From NCBI GenBank assembly GCA_017513135.1, contig JAFWDH010000014.1:1-64000 (forward strand): a stretch of DNA of 64,000 bases. Reading direction: 5' to 3'. The translations under genes and the position numbers were made by a program. The DNA is from Oscillospiraceae bacterium. GTDB taxonomy: Bacteria > Bacillota > Clostridia > Oscillospirales > Ruminococcaceae. Under the pieces are notes generated by a model. It saw nothing but the letters and a program-made list of their open reading frames with translations, searched no databases and had not been told where the DNA came from. Shown piece after piece: positions 56,690 through 64,000 of the stretch (positions are counted from its first letter, which is position 1; each line of letters starts with the position of its first letter).

Positions 56690-57847
56690 TCAGTGCTTTG
56701 ATGCTTTCTCCATCGTCTTTGCCCTGACTTCAGCGTCACATTCCAGAATGTCATTGAGGGCGATCTCCCCGGTTGTTTCGCAGCTGCTGACAGCCTCGGA
56801 CACGAGATCGCCTATCTGCAGGAATCCGATCTTTCCTTCAAGGAAAAGCTGGACTGCGATCTCATTCGCGGCATTCGCAGCAGTCGGCGCCAGGCCTCCT
56901 TTTTCCGCAGCCCTGATACCTGCGGCAAGACAAGTGAAAGTATCAGTGTCCGGTCTTTCAAAGGTGAGGGAGGCCATCTTTTCTATCGTAAGGCGTTCTT
57001 CCGAACAGTACCTTCTGTCAGGATATGTGAGCGCGTACTGTATGGGCAGTCTCATATCAGGGACTCCAAGCTGCGCAAGCAGGGCTCCGTCCTCAAACTC
57101 GACTCCGGAGTGAAGGATGCTCTGTCTGTGCACCGTTATCTCTATCTTTTCCGGAGGAAGGCTGAACAGCCACATTGCTTCGATAAGTTCGAATGCCTTG
57201 TTCATCATCGTGGCGCTGTCCACGGTGATCTTCCTGCCCATGCTCCAGTTTGGATGATTCAGCGCATCCGCGATCGTCACCGAAGCAAGCTGATCCCTGG
57301 TCTTTCCCCAGAACGGACCTCCCGAAGCCGTCAGAAGTATCCTCGAGAGCCTTGCGGCGGAATGTCTGTCCTGAAGGCACTGAAAGATCGCCGAATGCTC
57401 GCTGTCCACCGGCAGGAGCTTAACTCCCCTGTCTCTGATCCTTGACGTGACGATCTGACCGCCGGTCACCAGAGTCTCCTTGTTTGCCAGAGCTATATCC
57501 TTGCCTGCATCTATCGCGGCAAGTGTCGGCAGAAGACCGGCGATCCCCACTACCGAGTTGAGGACAGTGTCACATTCGTCAGATGAAGCGAGTTCCACCA
57601 TCCCGCTTTCGCCGGAAAGCACTCTGGTATCCAGATCCGATATCCTCACCGCAAGATCCTTCGCGGCTTCCTCATCAGCCATACAGACTGCGGAAGGCTG
57701 GAAGCGTCTCACCTGCTCCTCCATCAGTTTGGAGTTTCTTGAAGCGCTGAGCGCTGTTACAGTTATGCCCAGATCATCCACAAGAGACAATGCCTGTGTG
57801 CCGATGGATCCAGTAGATCCAAGTATACTCAGTTTTTTTACCGACAT
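56690..57847 (-). CDS. dxr: 1-deoxy-D-xylulose-5-phosphate reductoisomerase
   Basis: NADPH-dependent first committed step of the MEP pathway. GSTGSIGTQAL (~10-20) is the nucleotide-binding motif, LANKETLV and PVDSEHSA the metal and substrate sites, and NHPNWSMGRKITVDSATMMNK the active-site loop. At 385 aa it is normal. It starts only 20 nt after a terminator-like hairpin that separates it from uppS; the cdsA gene usually found here is missing. Confidence 0.97.
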   Translation of the reverse strand: MSVKKLSILGSTGSIGTQALSLVDDLGITVTALSASRNSKLMEEQVRRFQPSAVCMADEEAAKDLAVRISDLDTRVLSGESGMVELASSDECDTVLNSVVGIAGLLPTLAAIDAGKDIALANKETLVTGGQIVTSRIRDRGVKLLPVDSEHSAIFQCLQDRHSAARLSRILLTASGGPFWGKTRDQLASVTIADALNHPNWSMGRKITVDSATMMNKAFELIEAMWLFSLPPEKIEITVHRQSILHSGVEFEDGALLAQLGVPDMRLPIQYALTYPDRRYCSEERLTIEKMASLTFERPDTDTFTCLAAGIRAAEKGGLAPTAANAANEIAVQLFLEGKIGFLQIGDLVSEAVSSCETTGEIALNDILECDAEVRAKTMEKASKH

Positions 57848-57861
57848 GTTACGACCTTTTT

Positions 57862-57895
57862 AAAAATGCCGGACGCATCAGAAAAGTGTCCGGCA
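57862..57895 (-). terminator. Terminator-like hairpin between uppS and dxr
   Basis: TGCCGGAC (57867-57874) pairs with GTCCGGCA (57888-57895), followed on the minus strand by five T. It ends about 15 nt before dxr. There is no room for a separate promoter, so read-through must supply dxr. Confidence 0.65.
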
Positions 57896-57916
57896 GAGTT
57901 TGTTGATATATTGTTC

Positions 57917-58627
57917 TTATCTTCCGCCGAATCTGCGGTTGCGCGACCTGAATTCTTCTATCGCCCTGTCCAGGTGCTCCGGTGTAAAATCCGGCCATAG
58001 GGTGTCCATATATACGAACTCCGCATACGCACACTGCCAGAGCATGAAGTTGGATATCCGCTCTTCCCCGGAAGGTCTGAGCAAAAGATCCAGGGGAGGA
58101 CAGCATGAAGTGAAGGTCAGGCTGTCTATCAGTTTTTCATCGATATCATCCGGCGAGATGCTTCCGCTGCCGACCATCCTCGCTGCCTCCCTGGCAGCGT
58201 GAACTATCTCGTCTCTCCCGCCGTAATCCACTGCGATATTCAGTATCAGCCCGGGATTATCCCTGCTCGCCTCTTCTATCTCCTCCATGAGGGACAGTAT
58301 ATCCGGATCGAGCCGGTCCCTGCGGCCGATGAAACGCACACGGATCGTTTCTCCTTCCTGGTTGAACGCGTCTTTCAGATATCTTCTGAGGAGGTTCATT
58401 ATCGAACTCACCTCATCGGCGGACCTGGACCAGTTCTCTGTAGAGAATGCGTAGACCGTCAGAGCTTCGATACCGATCTTTTCACAGTATCGGCATATCG
58501 TTCTGAATACATCAGCCCCGCGCGCATGTCCGGCAGATCTTGGCAATCCGTTTCTGGCAGCCCATCGTCCGTTGCCGTCCATGATGATACCGATGTGACG
58601 CGGCATCGATGTCTTCTCCGAAGGCAT
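57917..58627 (-). CDS. uppS: Isoprenyl (undecaprenyl) diphosphate synthase
   Basis: cis-Prenyltransferase that makes the lipid carrier for cell-wall polymers. IMDGNGRWA (~15-23) holds the catalytic Asp region, FSTENWSR the FPP-binding part, and DLLLRPSGEERISNFMLWQCAYAEF the C-terminal motif. At 236 aa it is typical. It starts 2 nt after frr. The usual partner cdsA is not next to it. Confidence 0.95.
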   Translation of the reverse strand: MPSEKTSMPRHIGIIMDGNGRWAARNGLPRSAGHARGADVFRTICRYCEKIGIEALTVYAFSTENWSRSADEVSSIMNLLRRYLKDAFNQEGETIRVRFIGRRDRLDPDILSLMEEIEEASRDNPGLILNIAVDYGGRDEIVHAAREAARMVGSGSISPDDIDEKLIDSLTFTSCCPPLDLLLRPSGEERISNFMLWQCAYAEFVYMDTLWPDFTPEHLDRAIEEFRSRNRRFGGR

Positions 58628-58629
58628 CG

Positions 58630-59190
58630 TCAGACCTCCATGATCTCGTTCTCTTTGTTCTTGACCACTTCATCAACGGTCTTGATCGCGGCGTCCGTAG
58701 CCTTCTGGATCTCATCCTGAAGATCCTTGAGGTCGTCCTCGGTGATCTCGGATTTCTTCTCCATGGCCTTGAAGCGGTCGACACCGTCACGGCGTATGTT
58801 GCGGACAGCTACCTTGCAGTCCTCTCCCATCTTTTTGATGTCCTTGACGAGTTCGCGGCGTCTCTCCTCAGTGAGCTGAGGGAAAACGAGCCTCAGGCTT
58901 CTGCCGTCATCAGTCGGGTTGATGCCGATGTCGGAAGCGAGTATCGCTCTCTGAATGTTTCTGATAGTGGATGCATCCCAGGGAGTGATCACAAGTATCC
59001 TTGCCTCTGCGACTGAGACAGCCGCCATCTGGTTTATCTTAGTGGGGGTCCCGTAATAGTCTACCGTGATCTTGTCCAGGACGGCAGGATTTGCGCGTCC
59101 CGCCCTGACAGCAGCCAGATCATTCTTAAGATGATCGATGGACTTGTTCATATTGTCCTGATAAGGCTGTACATATTCGCTCATAATCAA
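58630..59190 (-). CDS. frr: Ribosome recycling factor
   Basis: Splits post-termination ribosomes with EF-G. A 186-aa two-domain protein; [20 protein letters not shown](T)PT and [14 protein letters not shown] are highly conserved, as is the C-terminal long helix. It overlaps pyrH by 4 nt. Confidence 0.97.
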   Translation of the reverse strand: MIMSEYVQPYQDNMNKSIDHLKNDLAAVRAGRANPAVLDKITVDYYGTPTKINQMAAVSVAEARILVITPWDASTIRNIQRAILASDIGINPTDDGRSLRLVFPQLTEERRRELVKDIKKMGEDCKVAVRNIRRDGVDRFKAMEKKSEITEDDLKDLQDEIQKATDAAIKTVDEVVKNKENEIMEV

Positions 59191-59897
59191 TCCTCCTTGA
59201 TCAGTGTACCGATATCTTCTCCGTTAACGACCCTGACGAGATTTTCCGGATCGCTCTGCAGATCGAATACCAGCACCGGTATATTGTTGTCCCTGCACAT
59301 ACTGGCTGCAGTGGAATCTATCACATTAAGGTTATCTGACAGCACCTTTGTAAAGGAAACGGTGTTGTAGCGCACGGCGTCGCTGTACTTATGCGGATCC
59401 TTGTCATACACGCCGTCCACCATCGTGGCCTTAAGGACTACTTCCGCCCCTATCTCCGCGGCGCGCAGCGCAGCTGCCGAGTCAGTGGAGAAGAACGGGT
59501 TTCCTGTCCCTCCCGAAAGAATGATGATCCTTCCCTTTTCGAGGTGTCTCGTTGCTCTGTTCCTTATGTAGGGCTCAGCTACGTTCTGCATGGGGATAGC
59601 CGTCATGACTCTGACCGTTGCGCCGAGCTTTTCCAAACCCTCGGCAACTGCCAGTCCGTTCATTACGGTAGCGAGCATCCCTATATGGTCAGCGCGCGTT
59701 CTTTCCATCCCTGCGGCGTCTCTGCCTCTCCAGAAGTTGCCTCCGCCTACGACTATTCCGATCTCGACGCCGAGATCCGAAGTCTCCTTTATGGCTCTGC
59801 AGAAAGAGTCGAGCGTGTCGGGGTCGATCCCGAAGTGTTTATCGCCCGAAAGAGCCTCACCCGAGAGCTTAAGGAGTATACGTTTGTATTTCAGCAT
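59187..59897 (-). CDS. pyrH: Uridylate kinase
   Basis: Phosphorylates UMP to UDP. ATG 59897 is chosen: GAGAGG lies 10 nt upstream and [16 protein letters not shown] is the standard N-terminus; the longer frame lacks support. [13 protein letters not shown] and [20 protein letters not shown] are the family motifs. Length 236 aa. It follows the rpsB-tsf terminator and has its own promoter. Confidence 0.96.
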   Translation of the reverse strand: MLKYKRILLKLSGEALSGDKHFGIDPDTLDSFCRAIKETSDLGVEIGIVVGGGNFWRGRDAAGMERTRADHIGMLATVMNGLAVAEGLEKLGATVRVMTAIPMQNVAEPYIRNRATRHLEKGRIIILSGGTGNPFFSTDSAAALRAAEIGAEVVLKATMVDGVYDKDPHKYSDAVRYNTVSFTKVLSDNLNVIDSTAASMCRDNNIPVLVFDLQSDPENLVRVVNGEDIGTLIKED

Positions 59898-59954
59898 GGA
59901 TCTGAACCTCTCTCCCTGTGAATAACATAGCCGAAGCTCGTTTATTTCCAATCT

Positions 59955-59983
59955 ATTTTATCGTACTGACAATCATTTCGCAA
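59955..59983 (-). promoter_or_regulatory. pyrH promoter
   Basis: TTGCGA (59983-59978), 17 bp, TAAAAT (59960-59955), just past the tsf terminator. Confidence 0.6.
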
Positions 59984-59984
59984 T

Positions 59985-60020
59985 GAAAAAGCCCATGCCT
60001 TTTTGATCAAGGCATGGGCT
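59985..60020 (-). terminator. rpsB-tsf terminator
   Basis: AGCCCATGCCTT (59990-60001) pairs with AAGGCATGGGCT (60009-60020); the minus strand continues with TTTTT. Confidence 0.92.
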
Positions 60021-60032
60021 CTGTTCTTTGGA

Positions 60033-60950
60033 TTATTTATTGATCTGAGCTGCTACTTCTGCTGCGAAGTCCTCATTTCTCTTCTCAAGTCCTTCGCCCT
60101 TCTCATAACGCAGGAACTTGACGACCTTGATATCTCCGCCCAGCTCCTTTGCTGTCTTGGCGACATAGTCCTTGACGCTCATCTTGTCGTCCTTTACGAA
60201 GGACTGATCGAGCAGGCATACTTCCTTGAAGAACTTGCCGAGGCCGCCGGTAACGATCTTGTCGAGGATGTTCTGGGGCTTGTTGGCGTTCTTGGGATCC
60301 TGCTTGAGCTGAGCGATACGGATCTCCTTCTCATTCTCAACGACAGAGGCGGGAACCTCTTCCTCACTGAGATATGTGGGGTTGATGGCAGCGACCTGCA
60401 TAGCGATGTCTTTTCCGAAATCTGTGAACTCGGGCTTGGCTGCGATCTCAGGTGTTGTCTCGAACTTGACGAGAGTGGCATAAACGCCGCCCATATGGAT
60501 ATAGGGCACGGTGATGCCGTCTACACGCTCAAAGCGTCTGATCTTGATATTCTCACCGATGGTGAGGATCCTGTCGCGGAGCATCTCCTCGATGGTGCCC
60601 TCGCCTCCGTCACACTGGAGAAGAGCATCAACATCGGCGGGGTTGTACTTTACGACTGCTTCCGCACAAGCTTTTACGAAGTCCATGAACTTCTCGTTCT
60701 TGGCAACGAAGTCTGTCTCGGAGTTGATCTCGATGATGACACCGACATTTTCGGTAGAGCATGCGTATACGACGCCTTCAGCCGCGATCCTGCCGGCCTT
60801 CTTCGTCTGTGCTGCAAGTCCGCGCTCGCGAAGGATCTCAACGGCCTTTTCCATATCGCCGTCAGCTTCTGTGAGAGCCTTTTTGCAGTCCATCATTCCG
60901 CATCCGGTGCGCTCGCGGAGCGCCTGTACGTCTTTAGCTGTGAAAGCCAT
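60033..60950 (-). CDS. tsf: Elongation factor Ts
   Basis: Guanine nucleotide exchange factor for EF-Tu. The N-terminal UBA-like part (TAKDVQALRERTGCGMMDCKKALTEA) and the core motif NSETDFVAKNEKF are clear. At 305 aa it has the usual two core subdomains. It lies 30 nt after rpsB. Confidence 0.97.
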   Translation of the reverse strand: MAFTAKDVQALRERTGCGMMDCKKALTEADGDMEKAVEILRERGLAAQTKKAGRIAAEGVVYACSTENVGVIIEINSETDFVAKNEKFMDFVKACAEAVVKYNPADVDALLQCDGGEGTIEEMLRDRILTIGENIKIRRFERVDGITVPYIHMGGVYATLVKFETTPEIAAKPEFTDFGKDIAMQVAAINPTYLSEEEVPASVVENEKEIRIAQLKQDPKNANKPQNILDKIVTGGLGKFFKEVCLLDQSFVKDDKMSVKDYVAKTAKELGGDIKVVKFLRYEKGEGLEKRNEDFAAEVAAQINK

Positions 60951-60980
60951 TATTTTTCCTCCATTGGTAGATGGTGATGA

Positions 60981-61736
60981 TTATTCTTCTGTATCTGCTT
61001 CTTCCGCTTCAACTTCTTCATTCTCCGCGGGAGCCGCTTCTTCCGGTTCTACCTGATAGCCCTGACGAGCTTCGATAATGGCATCTGCCATTGCGGAGCA
61101 GACGAGCTTTACGGCACGGATAGCGTCATCGTTGCCGGGGATGATGTAGTCGATCTCATCGGGATCGCAGTTGGTATCAACGATAGCAAAGATCGGTATA
61201 CCGAGCTTGCGGGCTTCGGAGACAGCGATGTGCTCTCTGCGGGTATCTACCACGAACAGAGCAGCAGGAAGGCGCTCCATGTCCTTGATTCCGCCGAGGA
61301 ACTTCTCGAACTTGGCGATCTCGCCCTCGTACTTGCTGACTTCCTTCTTTGTCAGGAGGTCGAAAGTGCCGTCCTCACGCATGGTCTTGAGCTGGTTGAG
61401 CCTGGCGATCCTGCGGCGGATGGTGCGGAAGTTGGTGAGTGTTCCGCCGAGCCAGCGGCTGTTGACATAAGGCATGCCGCAGCGCTGAGCTTCAGTCATG
61501 ATGCTCTCCTGAGCCTGCTTCTTTGTGCCTACGAAAAGCACATCTCCGTCCATCGCTGCATTGCGGATGTCGTTGTAAGCCTTGTCAAAAAGCTTTACGG
61601 TCTGCTGCAGATCGATGATATGGATTCCGTTGCGCTCTGTATAGATATACGGAGCCATCTTGGGGTTCCAGCGGCGGGTCTGGTGTCCGAAATGGAAACC
61701 GCTTTCCAGCAGCTGTTTCATGGATACTACTGACAT
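60981..61736 (-). CDS. rpsB: 30S ribosomal protein S2
   Basis: Start ATG 61736, with GGAG 10 nt upstream; [23 protein letters not shown] is the S2 N-terminus, so the longer frame is untranslated leader. Motifs include [30 protein letters not shown] and [22 protein letters not shown]. The 251-aa protein ends in a Glu/Ala-rich tail, common in Bacillota S2. It has its own promoter and a structured leader. Confidence 0.97.
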   Translation of the reverse strand: MSVVSMKQLLESGFHFGHQTRRWNPKMAPYIYTERNGIHIIDLQQTVKLFDKAYNDIRNAAMDGDVLFVGTKKQAQESIMTEAQRCGMPYVNSRWLGGTLTNFRTIRRRIARLNQLKTMREDGTFDLLTKKEVSKYEGEIAKFEKFLGGIKDMERLPAALFVVDTRREHIAVSEARKLGIPIFAIVDTNCDPDEIDYIIPGNDDAIRAVKLVCSAMADAIIEARQGYQVEPEEAAPAENEEVEAEEADTEE

Positions 61737-61767
61737 TTTTTCTTTCTCCTTTTTTGTTAATTCCTCT

Positions 61768-61819
61768 GCATCCCTTAGCTGAAAACAGCATACGCCACAG
61801 GCTTTCAGAAACAGGATGC
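61768..61819 (-). promoter_or_regulatory. Structured rpsB leader hairpin
   Basis: GCATCC (61768-61773) pairs with GGATGC (61814-61819), and nested inside CTGAAA (61779-61784) pairs with TTTCAG (61803-61808). It lies in the ~95-nt leader, so it could be the site of S2 autoregulation, which is inferred only. Confidence 0.45.
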
Positions 61820-61836
61820 ATGCGAATTGCCGAAAC

Positions 61837-61865
61837 ATTTTATCACAAAGAAACGGATGACGCAA
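61837..61865 (-). promoter_or_regulatory. rpsB promoter
   Basis: TTGCGT (61865-61860), 17 bp, TAAAAT (61842-61837). The -35 lies inside the stem of the DUF362 gene terminator. Confidence 0.6.
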
Positions 61866-61884
61866 TATCTTTTCGCGTCATCCG
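61854..61884 (-). terminator. Terminator after the DUF362 gene
   Basis: CGGATGACGC (61854-61863) pairs with GCGTCATCCG (61875-61884); the minus strand continues TTTCTTTGTG. Confidence 0.85.
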
Positions 61885-61927
61885 CCTTATTATCAGTTCA
61901 GAAGTCTTTTGCCTGTTAATTCAAATC

Positions 61928-62920
61928 TCATTCCGTAAAGGGGACCAGGCCTACTACGGCATCTTCCGCTGTCATCCTTACGTCGCCGTTATCGGTATCG
62001 ATCAGAACGTATCTGTTGTTGCCCATTCCGAGCTCCTTCATGTAGGAGAGCTGGCGATGTCCGTGACGTGATTCGATGCGCTCTACCAGATCGTGGTGCT
62101 CATCCTCCATCATCGCATATACTATGTCGACACAGGCCTGATCGATGGCGAGGATATCAGTTGATGCCAGAATGCCCACGTTCGGTGTCACGACGGGCTC
62201 TGCATCGACTCCTTCACAGTCGCAGGACACAGACATGTTCCGCATAACATTTACGAAGGTAATATTCTCTCCGAAATGATCGACCGTCGCTTTAGCTGAC
62301 TCTGTCATTCTCTCCATGAATTCCTCTTCGGCAATGGAGAAGCTCTCGGAATTGGATCCTGTGTGGATGGCAGCCTTGCCTATCCTGCCGTCAGCACATC
62401 CGATGCCGATGTTCTTTGCGGATCCTCCGAATCCTCCCATCGTATGACCCTTGAAGTGAGTCAGCACGAAGAGCGAATCGTAATCCAGCAGGCTCTTGCC
62501 TACCGCGATATGATCGAACCATTTACCTCCGGTGACAGGCAGATCGGCAGTTCCGAACTCATCCATGATATCGACGGGTGCGAAATCCCATCCGTTGATC
62601 GCGATGGTCTTCCTGTGATCCTCAGTGGTATATCTGTCACCGACATAATATGTGTTGGTCTCAACTATGGTCGCGTCAGGAAGATCCTTCTCAAACAGTT
62701 CCTTCACCCACGGACGGGGAATTATGTTAGGTCCATGAGGCTCTCCGGTATGGAGCTTGACCGCCACCTTTCCGGTGATGTGCTCGTTTACTCTCTCATA
62801 CATCTTTCTGAGTCCCTCAGCGGAGAGATCTCTGGTGAAGTAGATGACTGATTCATTTCCTGTTCTTTCGGAGTAAGGGACATACTTGTTTCCGTTTTTC
62901 CCGGGTACGGGGTTTCCCAT
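61928..62920 (-). CDS. DUF362 domain-containing protein
   Basis: A 330-aa protein of the DUF362 family. KVAVKLHTGEPHGPNIIPRPWVKELF and the FVLTHFKGHTMGGFGGSAKNIGIG motif are diagnostic. Many DUF362 proteins carry a 2[4Fe-4S] ferredoxin domain; this one does not and has few cysteines. Function is unproven. AAGGAGGG gives a strong ribosome site before ATG 62920. It is flanked by its own promoter and terminator, so it is monocistronic between nifS and rpsB. Confidence 0.87.
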   Translation of the reverse strand: MGNPVPGKNGNKYVPYSERTGNESVIYFTRDLSAEGLRKMYERVNEHITGKVAVKLHTGEPHGPNIIPRPWVKELFEKDLPDATIVETNTYYVGDRYTTEDHRKTIAINGWDFAPVDIMDEFGTADLPVTGGKWFDHIAVGKSLLDYDSLFVLTHFKGHTMGGFGGSAKNIGIGCADGRIGKAAIHTGSNSESFSIAEEEFMERMTESAKATVDHFGENITFVNVMRNMSVSCDCEGVDAEPVVTPNVGILASTDILAIDQACVDIVYAMMEDEHHDLVERIESRHGHRQLSYMKELGMGNNRYVLIDTDNGDVRMTAEDAVVGLVPFTE

Positions 62921-62942
62921 TGTTGAACCCTCCTTGAGTTAC

Positions 62943-62956
62943 TCATTCTTGAATGA
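62943..62956 (-). promoter_or_regulatory. Short inverted repeat in the DUF362 leader
   Basis: TCATTC-TT-GAATGA (62943-62956) lies just after the predicted -10 (TACAAT, 62974-62969) and before the ribosome site. Candidate operator. Confidence 0.35.
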
Positions 62957-62968
62957 TCTGACTGTTTA

Positions 62969-62974
62969 ATTGTA
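62969..62974 (-). promoter_or_regulatory. -10 element of the DUF362 gene
   Basis: TACAAT on the minus strand (62974-62969), with only a weak TTATTC 17 bp upstream as -35. Confidence 0.45.
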
Positions 62975-63008
62975 TCACACGTTTCTTTTTCGAATAAACA
63001 GATCTGCT

Positions 63009-64000
63009 TCAGATCAGCCCTGCAGGCTTTTCCGAACGGACTTTATGTATGGAATCACGCAGCGCTCGCAGCGCGTAATCCACGTCCTCCTGCGTGTTGT
63101 CAGTGCCGAGCGTGATCCTGATGCTGCTTCCGGCCTCGCTCTTGCCGTATCCCAGCGCGACAAGCACATGAGACGCCTCTCTGGACGCAGCGGAGCAGGC
63201 AGAACCGGAACTGACGCACACGCCTCTCTCATTCATCTCGTTGACGACATAGACACTGTGAGGAATGCCCTCCACGACAAATGAGCAGAAGCCGGGAAGA
63301 CGGTTTTCCGGATCCCCGGTCAAACGCACCCCGGGTATTGCGAGAACGCCCGAGATCATCCTTTCCTGCAGACCTTTGAGATACTCTGTATTGCTTTTCA
63401 TGGAGGTGACTGCATCTTCCAGCGCCGTGGTCATTCCCACGATGCCGGGGATATTCTCAGTGCCGGACCGCATTCCTTTCTCCTGTCCTCCTCCAGCAAG
63501 CAGCGGCTGCAGAGGACTTGAAAGCCGGCAGTAGAGTGCGCCGACGCCTTTCGGTCCGTTGAATTTATGCGCTGATAAAGAAAGAAAATCAACACCGAGA
63601 TCGTGAGCGTTCACCGGGATATGACCGACTGCCTGCACGGCATCCGTATGGAACGGTATATGATGACGCCTTGCGGTCTTCACAAGTTCCTTTATATCAA
63701 GCACGGTACCCACCACATTATTCGCCATCATTATCGAGACAAGTACGGTATCCGGACGTATGGCCTCTTCCAGCTGCTCAGGCGTGATATGACCGTTATG
63801 ATCCGGTATCAGGTAAGTGACTTCGAATCCATCCTCTTCCATCTGCTGAAGAGTCCTGAGGACCGCATTGTGCTCCATCGCAGTGCTGATGATATGTTTC
63901 CCCCGGTCCTTCCTTCTGCGGCACACGCCCTTTATTGCCCAGTTGTCGCTCTCTGTACCTCCCGAAGTAAAAAAAATCTCCGTCGGTAAAGCTCCTATGC
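63009..64000 (-). CDS. Cysteine desulfurase, NifS/IscS family (N-terminus cut by window edge)
   Basis: PLP enzyme that takes sulfur from cysteine for Fe-S clusters and tRNA thiolation. The frame continues past the apparent ATG at 63926 to the window edge, reading ALPTEIFFTSGGTESDNWAIKG, the conserved cofactor-binding region, so about 70 N-terminal residues are missing. LSAHKFNGPKG holds the Schiff-base lysine, and CVSSGSACSAAS the catalytic Cys loop (CxxxSGSACS, class I). TDAVQAVGHI is also conserved. No iscU or tusA partner is visible in the window. Confidence 0.95.
   Translation of the reverse strand, partial: IGALPTEIFFTSGGTESDNWAIKGVCRRRKDRGKHIISTAMEHNAVLRTLQQMEEDGFEVTYLIPDHNGHITPEQLEEAIRPDTVLVSIMMANNVVGTVLDIKELVKTARRHHIPFHTDAVQAVGHIPVNAHDLGVDFLSLSAHKFNGPKGVGALYCRLSSPLQPLLAGGGQEKGMRSGTENIPGIVGMTTALEDAVTSMKSNTEYLKGLQERMISGVLAIPGVRLTGDPENRLPGFCSFVVEGIPHSVYVVNEMNERGVCVSSGSACSAASREASHVLVALGYGKSEAGSSIRITLGTDNTQEDVDYALRALRDSIHKVRSEKPAGLI

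Noticed and set aside
27110-57895. Shared GCCGGAC/GTCCGGC hairpin cores at 27110, 43454 and 57867 as a dispersed repeat
   Set aside because: The loops and flanks differ and only 7-8 bp are common; likely independent GC-rich stems.
61737-61865. N-terminal extension of S2 (longer frame in the rpsB leader)
   Set aside because: The S2 N-terminus is conserved at ATG 61736 with a good ribosome site; the extra residues have no homology and lie in a hairpin.

Overview
The window reads as chromosomal DNA from an anaerobic, low-to-mid GC member of the Bacillota, most likely a Clostridia lineage. This rests on several gene types: PolC-type DNA polymerase III, a valS T-box leader, ECF transporter genes, a ClpE-type Clp ATPase, DUF975 and DUF5711 proteins, and the rpsB-tsf-pyrH-frr-uppS-dxr-rseP-ispG-polC order. 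I cannot name the genus. Almost every gene lies on the minus strand, so transcription mostly runs from high to low coordinates. No rRNA, CRISPR array, insertion sequence or prophage is visible.

From right to left: a truncated nifS-like cysteine desulfurase and a DUF362 protein (61.9-64 kb) precede the translation and isoprenoid block. That block holds rpsB-tsf with a terminator, then pyrH-frr-uppS, dxr-rseP-ispG and polC (50.3-61.7 kb). cdsA, normally between uppS and dxr, is absent and a terminator-like hairpin sits there. Below polC, behind its own promoter, lies an accessory operon (44.5-50.1 kb). It encodes an amidohydrolase with a PRD-like C-terminal domain, an SFCGS glycine-rich protein, DUF4312, two membrane proteins (DUF4311, DUF4310), a DgaE-like PLP ammonia lyase and a DgaF-like aldolase. 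It looks like an uptake and catabolic route for an amino-sugar acid or related compound whose transporter is not a recognised PTS or ABC system. It is the best candidate in the window for an undescribed system.

A plus-strand pseudouridine synthase (43.5-44.5 kb) diverges from a long repair and tRNA-modification operon: uvrB-uvrA-miaB-ylbF-mutS-mutL-miaA-hlyD-like (30.0-43.3 kb). valS follows with its own promoter and T-box. The next operon (16.6-27.0 kb) is ruvC-ruvA-ruvB, an RlmI-like methyltransferase, ecfA1-ecfA2-ecfT, truA, a DUF5711 protein, cvpA and clpE. A 390-bp gap after it holds a promoter-terminator pair on the plus strand that looks like an orphan small RNA.

The left part (0-16.2 kb) has an M16 peptidase pair with lgt, a MATE transporter, tRNA genes for His, Gln, Arg and Ser, galE, an RsmC-like methyltransferase, a DUF975 protein, asnS and a type Ic aspartate aminotransferase. 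These are followed by a strongly divergent SecD/SecF pair, nrdR, rlmD and a truncated beta-lactamase-fold serine hydrolase. Many genes overlap by 4 nt or start at TTG or GTG, so several starts were chosen from ribosome binding sites rather than the longest open frame.
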